A stretch of 64,000 bases of DNA from Symbiodinium natans (taxonomy: Eukaryota; Sar; Dinophyceae; Suessiales; Symbiodiniaceae): assembly GCA_905221605.1 (NCBI GenBank), contig CAJNDS010000246.1, forward strand, positions 123,554 to 187,553. The letters run 5' to 3'. Numbering within the stretch: the stretch's first letter is position 1; every line of letters begins with the position of its first letter. The notes below the pieces were generated by a model. It did not search any database. It was given only the letters and a program-made list of their open reading frames with translations, and was not told the origin of the DNA. Below are positions 19,973-32,372 of the stretch, piece after piece. A program made the position numbers and the translations under genes.

Positions 19973-20800
19973 AGGGGGGCGGGGGGGTTGGCGGGGGTGC
20001 ATTGGAATTGGAGCCCTTAAGACTCAGATTAGGTTCAAGGGCATGGAAGGGGGGGTGGGTGGAGGTGGGGGGGGGGGGGCTGGGCCACAGGGGGGTGGGG
20101 GGTGGCGGGGTAGCGGGGCAACCGACCCCAGCCAGGGGCGGCGTCAATGCTCCCCTACCCCACCCCCCCCATGGACTGGCCCCATTAAAGCAGGCCCGCT
20201 TCGTTTGCTGGCCCCTAGTGGCTCATGGCCCCATCATGGTCCCCTGATCAGATGGGGCGGATCTCCACCCAAAAAACACCCTCAACAGACCGTATCATCC
20301 CCTGTAGTCATGTTGTTGTTCCTGCCTCAGAGACCCCAAGAGACCCCGGAGACGGTGTCCCAGATTGCCTAGCTAGCAACATTGGCTGCATCACACATGC
20401 TCTCTGTCTCAGCAGAATCAATCAGAAATCGCACCAGCCTACCACTGCATATGAGGGAGGCGCAAGGCCGAAGCGGAGCACAGATGGATATAGATGGATC
20501 AGTGTGGGCAAAGAAGAGCGGGCGGGCGAATCGTCTCAATCCAAGCCGTCTCTAGGCCACACAGCGCGGCCGAACCCGTCAACTGCCCCCCCCCCCCCCC
20601 TACGCCGGGTCCGCCCGAGCTCGGCGCGGACCGGAGACACGGCGACGCCTGTCAACGACCGAACCGCGCTACACCGAGTCCACCCGAGTGCATGATCACA
20701 ACAATGGGGCTAACTTTTCCCAAGCGCCTGTAGTCTCCATCACCTTAGGCACGAACCGCACGCCCTGCGCTCAAAGCCGGGCCGTCCAAGTAGTCCAGCC

Positions 20801-21109
20801 TTGCTTGTGCGAGTGGACGGCCCGGCTTTGAGCGCAGGGCGTGCGTTCGTGCCTAAGGTGATGGATAGTACAGGTGCTTGGGAAAAGTTAGCAGCCAAAG
20901 TCTTGCAGCAAATCTCGCGGGCCGTTGCTGCAAGGACCCAGGGTGAGGCAGCTGTCCTGCGCTCCGAGTTGCTCCAGGACCTGTGCGTGGCCGCACGCGG
21001 ACACACAGCGCGAGCCATTTTCCGCAGGCGGGCCGAGCTGGCAGCTGAAGGCCCCATTGTTGTGATCATGCACTCGGGTGGACCCGGTGTAGCGCGGTTC
21101 GGTCGTTGA
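20801..21109 (+). pseudogene. LINE ORF2 C-terminal fragment
   Basis: About 90 codons of ordinary protein composition: FVPKVMDSTGAWEKLAAKV, a helical stretch, then RGHTARAIFRRRAELA and a stop at 21107-21109. The pattern (VP...TGAW...ARA.-RR) resembles the C-terminus of dinoflagellate non-LTR retrotransposon polyproteins. It lacks all catalytic domains because it is 5' truncated. The sequence to about 21616 would be the 3' untranslated region. The inverted left arm carries the same region with an internal deletion. Confidence 0.55.
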
Positions 21110-21616
21110 CAGGCGTCGCCGTGTCTCCGGTCTGCGCCGCGGTGTGCTGAGCTCGGGCGGACCCGGCGTAGGGGGGGAGGGGCAGTTGACGGGTTCGGCC
21201 GCGCTGCATGGCCTAGAGACGGCTTGGATTGAGACGATTCGCCCGCCCGCTCTTCTTTGCCCACACTGATCCATCTATATCCATCTGTGCTCCGCTTCGG
21301 CCTTGCGCCTCCCTCATATGCAGTGGTAGGCTGGTGCGATTCCTCCTTGATTCTGCCGAGACAGAGAGCATGTGTGATGCAGCCAATGTTGCTGTTATCT
21401 TATCCTAAGCTAGGCAACCGTCTCCGGGGTCTCTTGGGTCTATGAGGCAGGAACAACAGCATGACTACAGGGGATGATACGGTCTGTTGAGGGTGTTTTT
21501 TGGGTGGAGATATTTCTACTAATATACAATATAGCGAGTTAACGGCCTTCTGATTCTAATTCAACTTCAACAGCACGAACAATCACAGGTACACTAAGAT
21601 AACTTGGAGAAGCTTG

Positions 21617-21985
21617 AGGACCCATATATCGAACCTGATAGGATCCGCGAACCCGAATGCAGAAAGCAGTCACCTCTCACGTAAATATAACGCAATATAA
21701 ACGAAACGTCGGTGGCGGGCGGACGGACCACCATCACGGACCACCGCCACGGACGGGACCACACCATGGGACCACCGCCACGGACCGCCGCCTGGGATCA
21801 CCGCGAGATCGCCGCCACGAACCGCCACTACCACCACGGACGGGGCGACCAGGGACCACCACGCAGCCACCGCCACAGGACCACCGCCGCCGCGGACGAC
21901 CGCCAGGACAGCAACCAGCACCGCGGACCACCGGCGCGGGACCCCATGGGACGGGACCACCGCCACCACGGACCACAGCGGCGCG
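21617..21985. repeat. Degenerate GGACCACCGCCAC repeat region
   Basis: From about 21715 the plus strand is built of variants of GGACCACCGCCACGGAC. All open frames are Gly/Arg/Pro/His/Thr-biased by the repeat and not credible as genes. Confidence 0.8.
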
Positions 21986-22960
21986 CGTGCTGTGGAGTTC
22001 CCCCTTAGCTTGACGGAGTCGGAACGCTACGGAACGCCACGTCGGCGCGCGTCCTGTGGAGTTCCCCCCTTATAGCTTGACGGATTCGGAACGCTGTCCT
22101 ATCGAGTTCCCCCTTAGCTTGACGGATTCGGAACGCCATGGAACGCCACGTCGGCGCACGTCCTGTGGAGTTTCCCCTTAGCTTGACGGATTCGGAACGC
22201 CATGGAACGCCACGTCGGCGCGGGTCCTGTGGAGTTCCCCCTTAGCTTGACGGATTCGGAACGCTACAGAACGCCACGTCGGTGTGCGTCCTGTGGAGTT
22301 TCTCCTCAGCTTGACGTCGGCGCGGAGTTCCCTTCTAGCTCGACGGATTCGGAACGCTACAGAACGCCACGTCCACGCGCGTCCTGTGGAGTTTCACCTT
22401 AGCTTGACGGATTCGGAACGCCACGGAACGCCAAGTCGGCGCGCGTCCTGTGGAATTCCCCCTTAGCTTGACGGATTCGGAACGCCACGGAACGCCGCGT
22501 CGGCCACCCTCAGCTTGACGGATTCGGAACGCCATGGACCGCCGCATCGGCGCGCGTTGTGTGGAGTCGCCCCTTAGCTTGACGGATTCGGAGCGCCGTG
22601 GAACGCCACGTCGGCGCGCGTCCTGTGGAGTTCCCCCTTAGCTTTTCGGATTCGGAACGCTACAGAACGCCATGTCGGCGCGCGTCCTGTGGAGTTTCCC
22701 CTTAGCTTGACGGATTCGGAACGAAACGGAACGCCAAGTCGACGCGCGTCCTGTGGAGTTTCTCCTTAGCTTGACGGATTCGGAACGCCACAGGACGCCA
22801 CGTCGGCGCGGGTCCTGTGGAGTTCCCCCTTAGCTTGACGGATTCGGAACGCCACGGAACGCCGCGTCGGCGCGCGTCCTGTGGACTTCCCGCTTAGCTT
22901 GACGGATTCGGAACGCCATGGAACGCCGCGTCGGCGCGCGTCCTGTGGAGTCCCCCCTTA
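21986..22960 (+). repeat. 64-bp satellite, about 16 degenerate copies
   Basis: Each unit reads CTTAGCTTGACGGATTCGG, then AACGCCACGGAACGCC, then GTCGGCGCGCGTCCTGTGG, then AGTTCCCC. Several units are truncated (near 22105, 22320 and 22505). Variants cluster at the CACGG/CATGG/TACAG position. It ends into unique DNA at about 22961. Confidence 0.9.
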
Positions 22961-23514
22961 ACAGCACGCGTTAATTACGCCACTCGCGAACGCTTGCGGA
23001 CGCTTTGCGGACGCTTTGCGGACACAGCGCAAGGACGTTTCGTAACCTCCCAACCCAACTTTAAAACGGGAACCCTTCTGCGGAGCATTCGGGAAAAAAA
23101 GGATGTACCTAAACCTGCTAACCTTCATGGAAAAAAGTTGTGCTGTTGTCATACTCATGGCTGTCGTCGCAGTCCCATGTTGCCTTGTGTATTCTAATCA
23201 AGCAGGGCACATAAGATTCGAGGAAAGAAGGACAGCAGCCATTAGCATAGAATATATACAATGACATCATCATTGAATGCCCAATGCCAATTCGTGCTGA
23301 CTGCACCCCACAGCCCCGTACCACGACCCATAAAAGTGAACAAACCTCGGGGGTTGAGGGCTTGCTTGGGTTTCCGGCTTTTGGGCTTGGGATAGCTATA
23401 CTAAGGGTCTTATTTGGACGAGTACGGGCTTTGCGCTAACTCCATGGTGTGGTGCCCGCCTCAACACCGTGTCCCACGAGTATCCCAGGAGCGCCCAATT
23501 GATTTTGAGCGGGA

Positions 23515-23605
23515 TGTTCGGATGTTTCCGGATGTTTCCGGATGTTTCCGGATGTTTCCGGATGTTTCCGGATGTTTCCGGATGTTTCCGGATGTTTCCG
23601 GATGT
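23515..23605. repeat. 10-bp minisatellite GGATGTTTCC, about 9 copies
   Basis: Near-perfect tandem copies. The repetitive open frames in both directions are by-products. Confidence 0.9.
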
Positions 23606-24711
23606 TGCAAGCACAGCAGAAGTTATCAAGAGAGTTGGCTCCCTCAAAATCCCGTGGGTTCCAGGTGAGCTCGAGCAACCTGTAATCATTGTCACAATTT
23701 CGATGACGCTTCAAAATCCCCGTGATTGTCCCAAAATCAAACTGGAAGGCCTAGGGCTCAAATTTTACTTTGGGCTTTCGTGTAATTTCCGATCTGTCGA
23801 TTGGGCGTCCCTGGATTTCATTTCACAAGTTGGGTCTCCAGCCAGATAGGCTAGATGCGAAATCTGATGGTTCAGATGTTTTGTCACAGGGGTCAGGCCC
23901 CATGGGTTTCATTTTGGTTGCTGCGCCTATCTATGATTCTTCATGTTACCTTATATACAATCCTCATAGAAGGAAAAATCAGGTTATGATGACAGGCAGT
24001 TGTATTCCGTCCTGTTGCATATCACTGAAGTCCGTGGCAATTTCTAAGTCTTCAGAATTGTGAACGCTTGCGCGCGCCGCCTCGGCAGCCGGGCCGGCAA
24101 CAGAACAGGAAAGGAAAGAGGTTAATGAGGGTGGGGGGGGGGGGATGCGCTGCAAAATTTTGTGTGGGGGGAAGGGTTGGGTCAGCTCGGCAGGAAGCCG
24201 CGGCGAATTCTGTGTAACTCTCCGTTGCGTCTGAGTTTCGAGTGCGGCCCAGATTTCATGTCTTAGGCCCACGGGATTCATTGCAATTAAACCATAGGCC
24301 ACACCTATACCGTGCGGAGATCTGCAAATTGCGCTGAGGACTTTGCCGAGTGGAAGTGAGAGCGTTTCAACATCGCGCCAGCGGCACTTGGAAGCTGCTC
24401 GAATGCACTGCATGCCACGAATGCGCAGACACGTTTTGCGACCGGTGGCAACCTGCTTTCAACTTATCAACCAGTGCAGTACAGTGTTCACAACTCCGGT
24501 TCCACCGTATTCGAGGGCCCGATTTTCACCAGTAGATTTTCGCATGTCTCCAACAGAGGCAGCTCGAGAAAATGGAAAGCTTCTCGCATGCTCCAAGTTT
24601 AGGTGCATTCCTCTCTTAACTCCTTTCGAATTCATAGTTTTGTAATAGTGTACGTGTTGTAGTTTCGCGCCGTCTCTTCAGGCATTTTTTCCACCCTGTC
24701 TCTCCTGGCTC

Positions 24712-24826
24712 TCTGGAGCATTCTCTCTCACTCTCACTCTCACTCTCGCTCTCGCTCTCGCTCTCACTCTCTCAGTCTCCCTCTCTCTCTATCTCTCTCG
24801 CTCTCTCGCTCTATCTTTCTCTCTCT
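24712..24826. repeat. CT-rich microsatellite
   Basis: A long CTCTCA/CTCTCG/CTCTAT array on the plus strand. Confidence 0.85.
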
Positions 24827-25960
24827 TGTGTACCTGTTGCTAGCAAGCGCCGCCAGGTCTTGTTTCAGAAAGCTTCCCCACCTTACAGTCAGGCTCACTT
24901 CACAGCAATATGCAACGTTTCAGAGCTAACGCTGGGAGCAGTTTTTTGTTCAGTTTCTGCGTGGGTCTCGGATCGGTGTCCATGGCGCGTGACGACGCCT
25001 CCGCCGTGAGAGGGGAAGGCTCGCTGCCGCACTGTACTAACTTAAGGGGACAGAAATACGACAGGCATACGACAGGCATAGGCGGCATAGGCGGGTTCCT
25101 TCTCATGTTCTTGTTCTGCTCTCCTGGAGAGGTGCTTCCGGCGCTTCCGGCGCTTCCGGTGCTTTCAGTGCTGGAGCTCCTGGTAGCTCCCATGGTAGCT
25201 CCCTTGTGAGTCCTTTTACTGCTTTTGTGAGCATCAGCTCCCTCAGCGCCCTGCCGTCGACATCCTGCTGCCTCGCGCAAAGCGTCCTTGGGAGACGTTT
25301 GGGGGGCCCCTGAAAATCCTGGAAGCCCAGGCCGCTGAGGCCGCTGATGTGAGTGATTCCCAAGAAAGCTGTTAGTTCGAGGCGATCTGGTGGATCAAAG
25401 CTCAGGAACTCGTTAGATCATATGAGTCTGCTCTTCTTGCTGACGGAGAGCTTCCGCTTACAGCGGCTGCCGGCGCCCCAAGTGATCCGCCAAAGCTGAA
25501 GACTTCCTCCGCCCTCGAGCAATTTCCAGCGCAATTTCCAGCACCTCTCGCACCTCTCGCACCTCTCGAGCACCTCGGGAGATCTGAGAGCGCTGAGAGC
25601 GCTGAGAGCGCTGATTAAGAGGGGTGGAAGCCAGTTAAGTTCAGCCAACCCCTTCTGCATTCTCTCTGTTACTCGCAACATGTCTGCAGGGGAACGGGAA
25701 AGGGAAGGCCACTCAGCTCAGCAACTGAGCAACTGAGCAACTGAGCAACTGAGCGCCTTCACTGGCCACGACACTCCTTTGTGGTTCGAGCCGGTATTGC
25801 CAGAACAGCCATTTCTGTTTCTCTGTCAAGCTGTCATGCCAGAACCTTGCAACTTACGAGCTGCCACCGGAGTGTCGCTTTGGTTAGGGCGCCAACCTGG
25901 CAATCTTGGCAGCAATGGCATGCAAGAGGAAGGCCACCTTGCCGCAAGTTCCTCACATCT

Positions 25961-26207
25961 TGCTGACAGCAGCTCCAGATGCAGCAGCGTGCCGGAGCAG
26001 ATGCCGGCGTGCTCACTTGTACATGCAGCTGAAGTTGGAGCTGGGAATGTGAGCCCGTGCCGCATGGCATGTTTGCCCCTTCTTCTCTTTGCACAGGCAG
26101 GAGGCAGGAGCTCACGTCACCACTGTGATGCAATGCAAGCTGCCGCAGCTGTTGCTCGGACTCGAACACACCAGTTGGCTTCTGCTCTCCCATCTCACGC
26201 GGCAGCA
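25961..26207 (+). repeat. 247-bp direct duplication, copy 1
   Basis: This is repeated at 26457-26703 (offset 496 bp) with one visible mismatch (C at 26181, T at 26677). The sequence spans TGCTGACAGCAGCTCC to ACGCGGCAGCA. It is not recognised; it may be an exon-like or unclassified repeat. Confidence 0.9.
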
Positions 26208-26456
26208 TCGCCCTGTTGCCAGGGCGATACCCTCTTGCTTGCCTCAGGGCAACCAGGTGGGATTCTTGGCGACCCATCCGCCCCCAGCATTTCCTGCAGA
26301 CAAAGTAGGAACGCTTCATCTTGCCTCACAGGTTCTTTTCTTCTAACAACTTGAAACAGGCTGCCTGCCTGTCTGAGTCTACCAGAAGCGTGAACAGTCC
26401 AGTTCTTATGCTATGGTCGACGAATGGGGCGTGCTGATCCATCTTTCGGTGCAAGC

Positions 26457-26703
26457 TGCTGACAGCAGCTCCAGATGCAGCAGCGTGCCGGAGCAGATGC
26501 CGGCGTGCTCACTTGTACATGCAGCTGAAGTTGGAGCTGGGAATGTGAGCCCGTGCCGCATGGCATGTTTGCCCCTTCTTCTCTTTGCACAGGCAGGAGG
26601 CAGGAGCTCACGTCACCACTGTGATGCAATGCAAGCTGCCGCAGCTGTTGCTCGGACTCGAACACACCAGTTGGCTTTTGCTCTCCCATCTCACGCGGCA
26701 GCA
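26457..26703 (+). repeat. 247-bp direct duplication, copy 2
   Basis: Second copy of 25961-26207. Sequences on both sides diverge at once, so the duplicated unit is sharply bounded. Confidence 0.9.
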
Positions 26704-27817
26704 GCCTGCTGCGAGGATACACTTTTGTTGCTTCAGAACAAGGCAAGGTGCTGCAACGTACAGAATGTACTTAATATGTACGTACGTGGGTTGATGCCTG
26801 AATCACCTCTGAGTCCCGCATCGGCATGCCGTCTCACCATGCCGTGAGGTCAGGTCCTGCTCAAAGGGAGAAAGCGGGGAGAAATTGGACACAAAAAACA
26901 ACTAAGGCACATGTAAGCTCCATTTCTCAGCGCGGCGCATTCCTGGCGTTGTTGTGGCATCTGCCACAGCTGTCAACTGGTGCACTCGCTCCCAGCTGTG
27001 TAGCCGGCTGTGCATGTGAGCAGAGAGCATCAAGAGGGTCACACCGCATGGCCATTCCCGGGACCATGTCTCAGACCACATCTCATGCATCGCCCCGCGA
27101 TCTCTTGTCGATCCCTTGTCGATCCCTTGTTCCCTTTCGCCTCACAGCAGCTCATAGCGTCTGCGTGCGAGAGCAGAAATGTCTGAGTAGGCTCGGGAGG
27201 CGCTAGTGCCTAAGGAAGCTCTTTTCAGTCGCCCCAAATCGCTGGAGAAGCGCAGCAGGAGCGCGAAGTTGGAACGCTAAGAGTGGAGAGCACGCGACCT
27301 GTTTGAAGTCGTTAACACGCTCTCTCCGTCACATCGAGAGTTCAAAGAAACAGTAGAGTAGAAGTGTTCTCTGAACGTGTGTTCTGCAGAGCCGCGGACA
27401 CGACAGAAGGAACACTCGCGGCGGCATGAGCGGCGGCTGTAGCCGAATTAGCTGAATCAGCTGAATGAGCTGAATTAGCTGAATTGCCTGAGCGGCTCGA
27501 GCTGAGCGGCTCGAGCTGGGCAGCGCTCTCTTTTTTTGGCGGCAAAAACCTCTGCTAAAACCGGACTCTTCTCTTTGGAGTTTGGGGCAGCCATGTGGAG
27601 TGCACCCATAGTGCCCACCAGGTCACCATTGTGCATGTGGCCCATCATTGAAGCTCTCAAACGAAGTCGCTGAGAGTTCCTCTCGCATCCGCCAGTCTCT
27701 CACCAGCGCGGATCCTCTCAGATCCGGAATAGCTCCTGAGCACGTTGAGCTCCTGAGCTCCTTTCCTGCATTTCTTGAGTCGCGGCTTTGATGTCCGTTT
27801 GAGTCCCCACCAGCTCG

Positions 27818-27856
27818 ACCAGCTCGACCAGCTCGACCAGCTCGACCAGCTCGAGT
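27818..27856. repeat. Minisatellite AGCTCGACC
   Basis: Four to five perfect tandem copies. Confidence 0.85.
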
Positions 27857-30064
27857 TCTTTCCTCACGACGAGGAGTTCACTCATTCGAAGTGATCGGCG
27901 TCCTCAGTTGAGCAATGTTTTCAGCTCTGAAGACCACAACTGCGGCCTTTCTTTGAGTCACTGAGCTCTCGAGATTTTTGCGACTGGCAAAAAGACTTCA
28001 TAAACTTCATGTGCGGGGCAGCACCGGGAAGCAAAAGAGAGGGAGCACGGCTTTCGCCGCTTCCTTCGCGCTTCTTGTCCGCAAGGGACAAAGAGAAAAC
28101 ACCAGAAAAACTCCAGGAAGGGAGCGGCGCGGAGCCGCGGAGCGCGGTCGTAGGGGCACTGCGGTCGTAGGGGCACTGCGTAGTAGGGGCACTGCGTTCA
28201 AGGGATTCTCTTAAGGCCAGCAGCCTGAGTGAATAGTGTCAATTGTCAGAGGTCTGAAAAGAAGGTGAGATGCCGGCGCTCTCAGCTGCCCCGCACTCCC
28301 CCGCCGACACGGAGCACCCCGCAGCCTCTCCTCCCCGCTCCACTCAGCTGGCCTCAGCTGGCCTCTGCCCTCTCTCCCCTTGCCTCTCAGAGAGAACATC
28401 CCAGAGAGAGAACTCAGAACTCTGACACCTTCTCTCAGAGGCTTTCCCTCTGTAAGCGAGCGGCTCTGAAGGCAAGCTCGGGCTCTCTCGCACGTGCCCC
28501 CCCAGCGCGCGCGCTGTGAGCGCGAAGAGAGAAGAGCGCCTGAGTCGCGCTCTTCGCAGCTCCTCCGTCGTGGGCGGCGCGTGCGGCGTGTGCTGCTGGG
28601 GGCAGAGGCGAAGATGAGGTGGCGCTTTTGAATCGCTCAACAGTCAATTGAGGAATGCACTGCGGAATGCACCCCCTGAACAGGGCATCTCCAGCAGAGT
28701 CTCAGCCTCTCTCTCTCTTTCTCTCTTTCTCTCTCTCCCTTTCCGTTGCCGTTGGCTCTTGCCGCGGAAGCGGCGGGAGAAAGTCAGACTGAACGTGTGA
28801 GCGCAAGCACCCAGCTGACCTCCGACACAGCACTTCTGTTGCGGCAGACAAATCCAGAAAGATCCACACTTGTCCTTCCTTTTGAATGCTCAGAAGCCAC
28901 CGGACCCGCACTAGGCCTGTGTGAAAGCGCCGCATGCCCCCCAGCGGCACACGCAAAAGCGAGATTCGATACTGTTGTCAGAGCCTACAGGGGCACAGCT
29001 CTCTGGTTCGGTGTCTCTCCGCCTCTCTTGCCGGAGGCCGGCGAGATTTTGAATTTCTGAAAGTGGGCTTTCTAGCGGCACTGCTTTCAACAGCTGCCCC
29101 TTGAACCCAGAGCGCGCACTTCGGCAGTTTAGGCCCAGGCCTTTCTTCATTGCTTATAGAAGCATCTTCTTCAGACTTAAGAGAGCCAAAAAGGGGCTCT
29201 CGCAACAACAGCCTCTCAAGTAGCGGGGTTGGCGCTTTCAGCTCTCTGAGCTCACAGAGAGCTTTTTGAGCTCACAGAGAGCTCACAGAGAGCTCTCTCT
29301 GAGCTCTCTCTGAGCTCGCCGGCACCGCTTCGGTCGAGAATCTGAGCGTCGCCGCCCTCCACGACAGCAGCTGAGCGGCGTTCTGTTCCTAACTGAGTTC
29401 CCGCTCCCTGCTTGTGCTGTGAAAAGGATTGCGATGAACACATATGAGTCATATGAGAATCTGGTGACCCTGCAGCCGCCACAGTGGACTCTTCCAGAGA
29501 GTCCAGGCAGAGTCCGTTGGTTGCAGGGGGCTTTTTAGCCCAGAGTCTCTCTCTCTCTGAGACTGAGGGCGCCTCGCATTCGAGCTGAGAGACCGGGCTT
29601 TGCGTGACAACGGTTTGTGACATGCCACGGAAGAGGGTCTGAGTGAGGGCACTGTCCTGCCATGTCTTGGTGCCTTTTTTGTGGTCTTTGAGTCTTTGAT
29701 GTGGCCTCTGATGTGGCAACGCAAACGGCAGAGCAAACGGCAAAGCAAACGGCCAAACCGCCCCCTTTACCACTCGCAAGCCTTGCTTGTTGAATCTGCT
29801 CAGAATGCCTTTGTCCAGGTCAATTCAACTTCATGGACTGAGAGAAGGGTCCGGTGCAGTGAGGCCCTGAAAGCCCGCACCCGCCACACCCGCCACGCCC
29901 GCCACACCCGCCACACCCACCATAAGTGATGCAAACCAGACCCTAAGATCCTAAGACCCTCTGCGCATTCCCTTGTTGTTTGTCGTAGCTCCGCACACCA
30001 CAGGCTGCTTCAGGCTCCTCTTCTTGATCCCCTTCTTGACCAGAGACGAGGCGGTGTCAAAGCT

Positions 30065-30112
30065 CACTGAGCTCACTGAGCTCACTGAGCTCACTGAGCT
30101 CACTGAGCTCGC
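30065..30112. repeat. Minisatellite GAGCTCACT
   Basis: About five perfect 9-bp copies; the Leu-Thr-Glu open frame over it is spurious. Confidence 0.85.
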
Positions 30113-32304
30113 TGTCAGCGTCGCAGGCCCGCGCAACTCGCATGCCTCGCTCCCAAAGTAGCGCCTGAAGCGGGTCGTCGGGCTTCGCTGGCTTCGCTGG
30201 CGAGGAGGGACAGACTCATGTTGAGAGATTCTGGAGAGTTCCCCGCAGTCTTCTGCTTCTCTCAAGGTCTGCAACACTCTGCGCTCTCAGTGGAGAGGAG
30301 AGGAGATGGGGGCCCCCTGTCCTCTGCCTTTCTTTCGTCTAAGTTGAGCGCTCGCCCAACTTAGCCCAGGCCCTCTGATCTGTCCCGAGCGCTCTGAGCG
30401 CTGCTCTCTCTTTCTCCCCCTTGTCCTGCTTTGAGACTTAACGGGGCAGCAGAGAAGCAGAGTTTGCGTGTGCTCTCCTACTCCCAAATCAGCCCTAATC
30501 CCTTCTTCTTCTGCGCTAGAGCCGAGAGAGCACGCGCAATAGGAGCTCACTGAGTTCTCGATTCGCAGCCCAACTCGCAGCTCTCAGTTCAAAGATTCAG
30601 CTGGGAAGGATCCTGAGTGGGAGGACAGGGCGGAGAGGGCGGAGAGGGCGGACAGGAGGGAGAGGAGGGAGAGCAAAAACCCTTCCAGAGCTTTCCATTT
30701 CCAGCGGAAGAAGGAAATTCCGAAGGAATTGAAGTGACAGATGTGACAGCTGTCAGATGAGGTCAGCTCCTCTTTGAACGCTCGCAACTTGTCCTTTCAG
30801 ACGTCCTTTGCAAGCGAGAGCCAGTTCTCTCGCTCGGTTTTCTTTGGGGGCTCATTTTGAGATGCTGCAGCAGGGGACGAAGTTGCCTTTGGCGTGTCCC
30901 CTTCTGAAGGCTTAAGGCTCATGTGTACCCCGCGAAAAGACCGCCGCGCGGAAAGCTGAGTCTCTGCCATCATGGAAGCTTTGGGCCCCCCCCCCCCGCT
31001 TCCTGGGCGGGCAGTAGGGCGAATCGTACGGCCGTCGGGCACTTCGGGCACTTCGGGCACTTCAATTTTAAACAGTCACGGAGGAGTCGCTGAGCAGTAG
31101 TCGCTGACAAGCATGCCGACAAGCATGCATGCTTGGCTTGTCACAAGCATTGTTTGCTTTCCTCTCTGCGACTCGAACTCGCTTTAGATGTGGGCCTTCT
31201 GGCTTTCCGCTACGCAGGATTTTCACCTCATGCCTCTCTACCCTAGAGACACTTGTAGAGACACTTGTGCTGTGAAGAGCAACTGCACGACCCATGTGAT
31301 CGAAGCTTGTGAGAAGCGCCTCGCAGGGCGTGCTGAGAAGTTCTCTCCGCTGAGAAGAGCTGAGGCCAAGGACAGAGTCAAGGAGAGTCGCAACATTGCA
31401 AAAAACCTCTCTCACAGCTGAAGTCAGAGTTGAGAGAGCTGAGAGAGACACAAAAGAGCGATCCACGGGCCAAAAGAGCTGCTCTCTAGTTGGAGCCTCG
31501 GAAAAGAGCCTTTAACAAACAAGTCCCGCCGTGCCGCAGTGCCTCCCCTTCTTGAAATCTTCGCCGATCTAGATGATTTAGCCCTCACAACCCTCACAAC
31601 CCTCACAACCCTCACACCTGCAGTCTGCAATTCACCGCCATCTCTTTTGAACAATCATGTCCACTGCATTGCGTAAACGTATTTCGCATCCTCTCAAGGT
31701 GCCCTCTCCAAAGATCTCCAAGACCTTGAAGAGCGGCCGAGCAGCTGGCGCTCGCTCTTCTTTGTCGAGTCGAAAGCGATGGAGTGAGTGTAGTGTGAGT
31801 GTAGGCGACCAGATCTAGTTCCGGGACTGAGGCACCTCGCAGACACCTCCTTATAGCCTTGCGCCGGAGAGTTGAGGGAAATAAAGACAAGAGCATAAGA
31901 GTATTTTGTATTACTCATCCCTCTCTTTTCAAAGAGAAAAAGAGACAAAACAATCAGTGAAAAGAGCTGCATGTGAGAACTTCACGCCGTGAGGCTCTCT
32001 CACTCTCTCTCTCTCGCTCTCTGTCTGTCTCGGCAGCCTGTGTTTTCGAGAGTTCACAGACAATATGCGCAACACTCTTCCTTTCAATCTCAAATTGATT
32101 TGCGATCTGCAATACCTCAAGCCAGCGCGGTTGCTGAGTTCGACTGAGTTAGACGCCAGCTTCTGCTCACTGCCTTCAGGGCCGCCTTGCGCCTTGCAAT
32201 GACGGGGAAAGTGGGCAAAATTCTTCTTACTGATGAGGAGACTGGCAACACAACTGGACCCTGCAAGACCAATCCGGCCGGCCTTGCATGCGCTGTGGAC
32301 AGGC

Positions 32305-32372
32305 TGTGCGCTGTGCAGAGGCTGTGCAGAGGCTGTGCAGAGGCTGTGCAGAGGCTGTGCAGAGGCTGTCTG
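32305..32372. repeat. Minisatellite GCTGTGCAGAG, about 6 copies
   Basis: Tandem 12-bp copies of CAGAGGCTGTG. Confidence 0.85.

Larger units (their letters stand above)
18286..20260. other. Low-complexity insert splitting the palindrome's left arm
   Basis: This block has no counterpart in the right arm. It holds short tandem repeats (18352-18520, 18563-18690), an 83-bp G run, and C-rich then G-rich DNA in which GGCCCCATTNGATGATTTAA-type units recur (near 19060, 19268 and, degenerate, 20180). A short telomere-like stretch lies at 19946-19972. No coding potential is credible; long Gly/Pro open frames are by-products. The insert boundaries AT|TTTAAGG and GGCGG|ATCTCC show at most an AT duplication. 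Confidence 0.75.
18180..21616. repeat. Large imperfect palindrome of two head-to-head LINE 3' ends
   Basis: The right arm (about 20812-21616) is the reverse complement of a left arm in two blocks (20261-20790 and 18180-18285). The centre is a short unpaired spacer of about 20 bp near 20791-20811. The left arm lacks roughly 160 bp present on the right (about 20889-21050) and is split by a 1,975-bp insert (18286-20260). Arms differ by scattered SNPs and small indels, for example GCGGTTCG against GCGTTCG near the centre. Only the right arm keeps the coding stretch. Confidence 0.85.
22961..25960. other. Unrecognised DNA with simple repeats
   Basis: Open frames are short and no family is recognised. 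A minus-strand 144-codon stretch (23979-24413) has fairly ordinary composition but also a Pro run from a G tract (24131-24144). A CTCTCG-type pyrimidine array occupies 24712-24826, and short (10-15 bp) tandem repeats occur at 25130-25160, 25545-25615 and 25715-25752. Confidence 0.55.

Noticed and set aside
21986-22960. CRISPR-like array
   Set aside because: Repeats adjoin without unique spacers and vary throughout; a eukaryotic satellite fits better.
31170-31235. GTTCGAGTC box on the minus strand, possible tRNA
   Set aside because: The T-stem mismatches and the upstream sequence does not fold as a tRNA.
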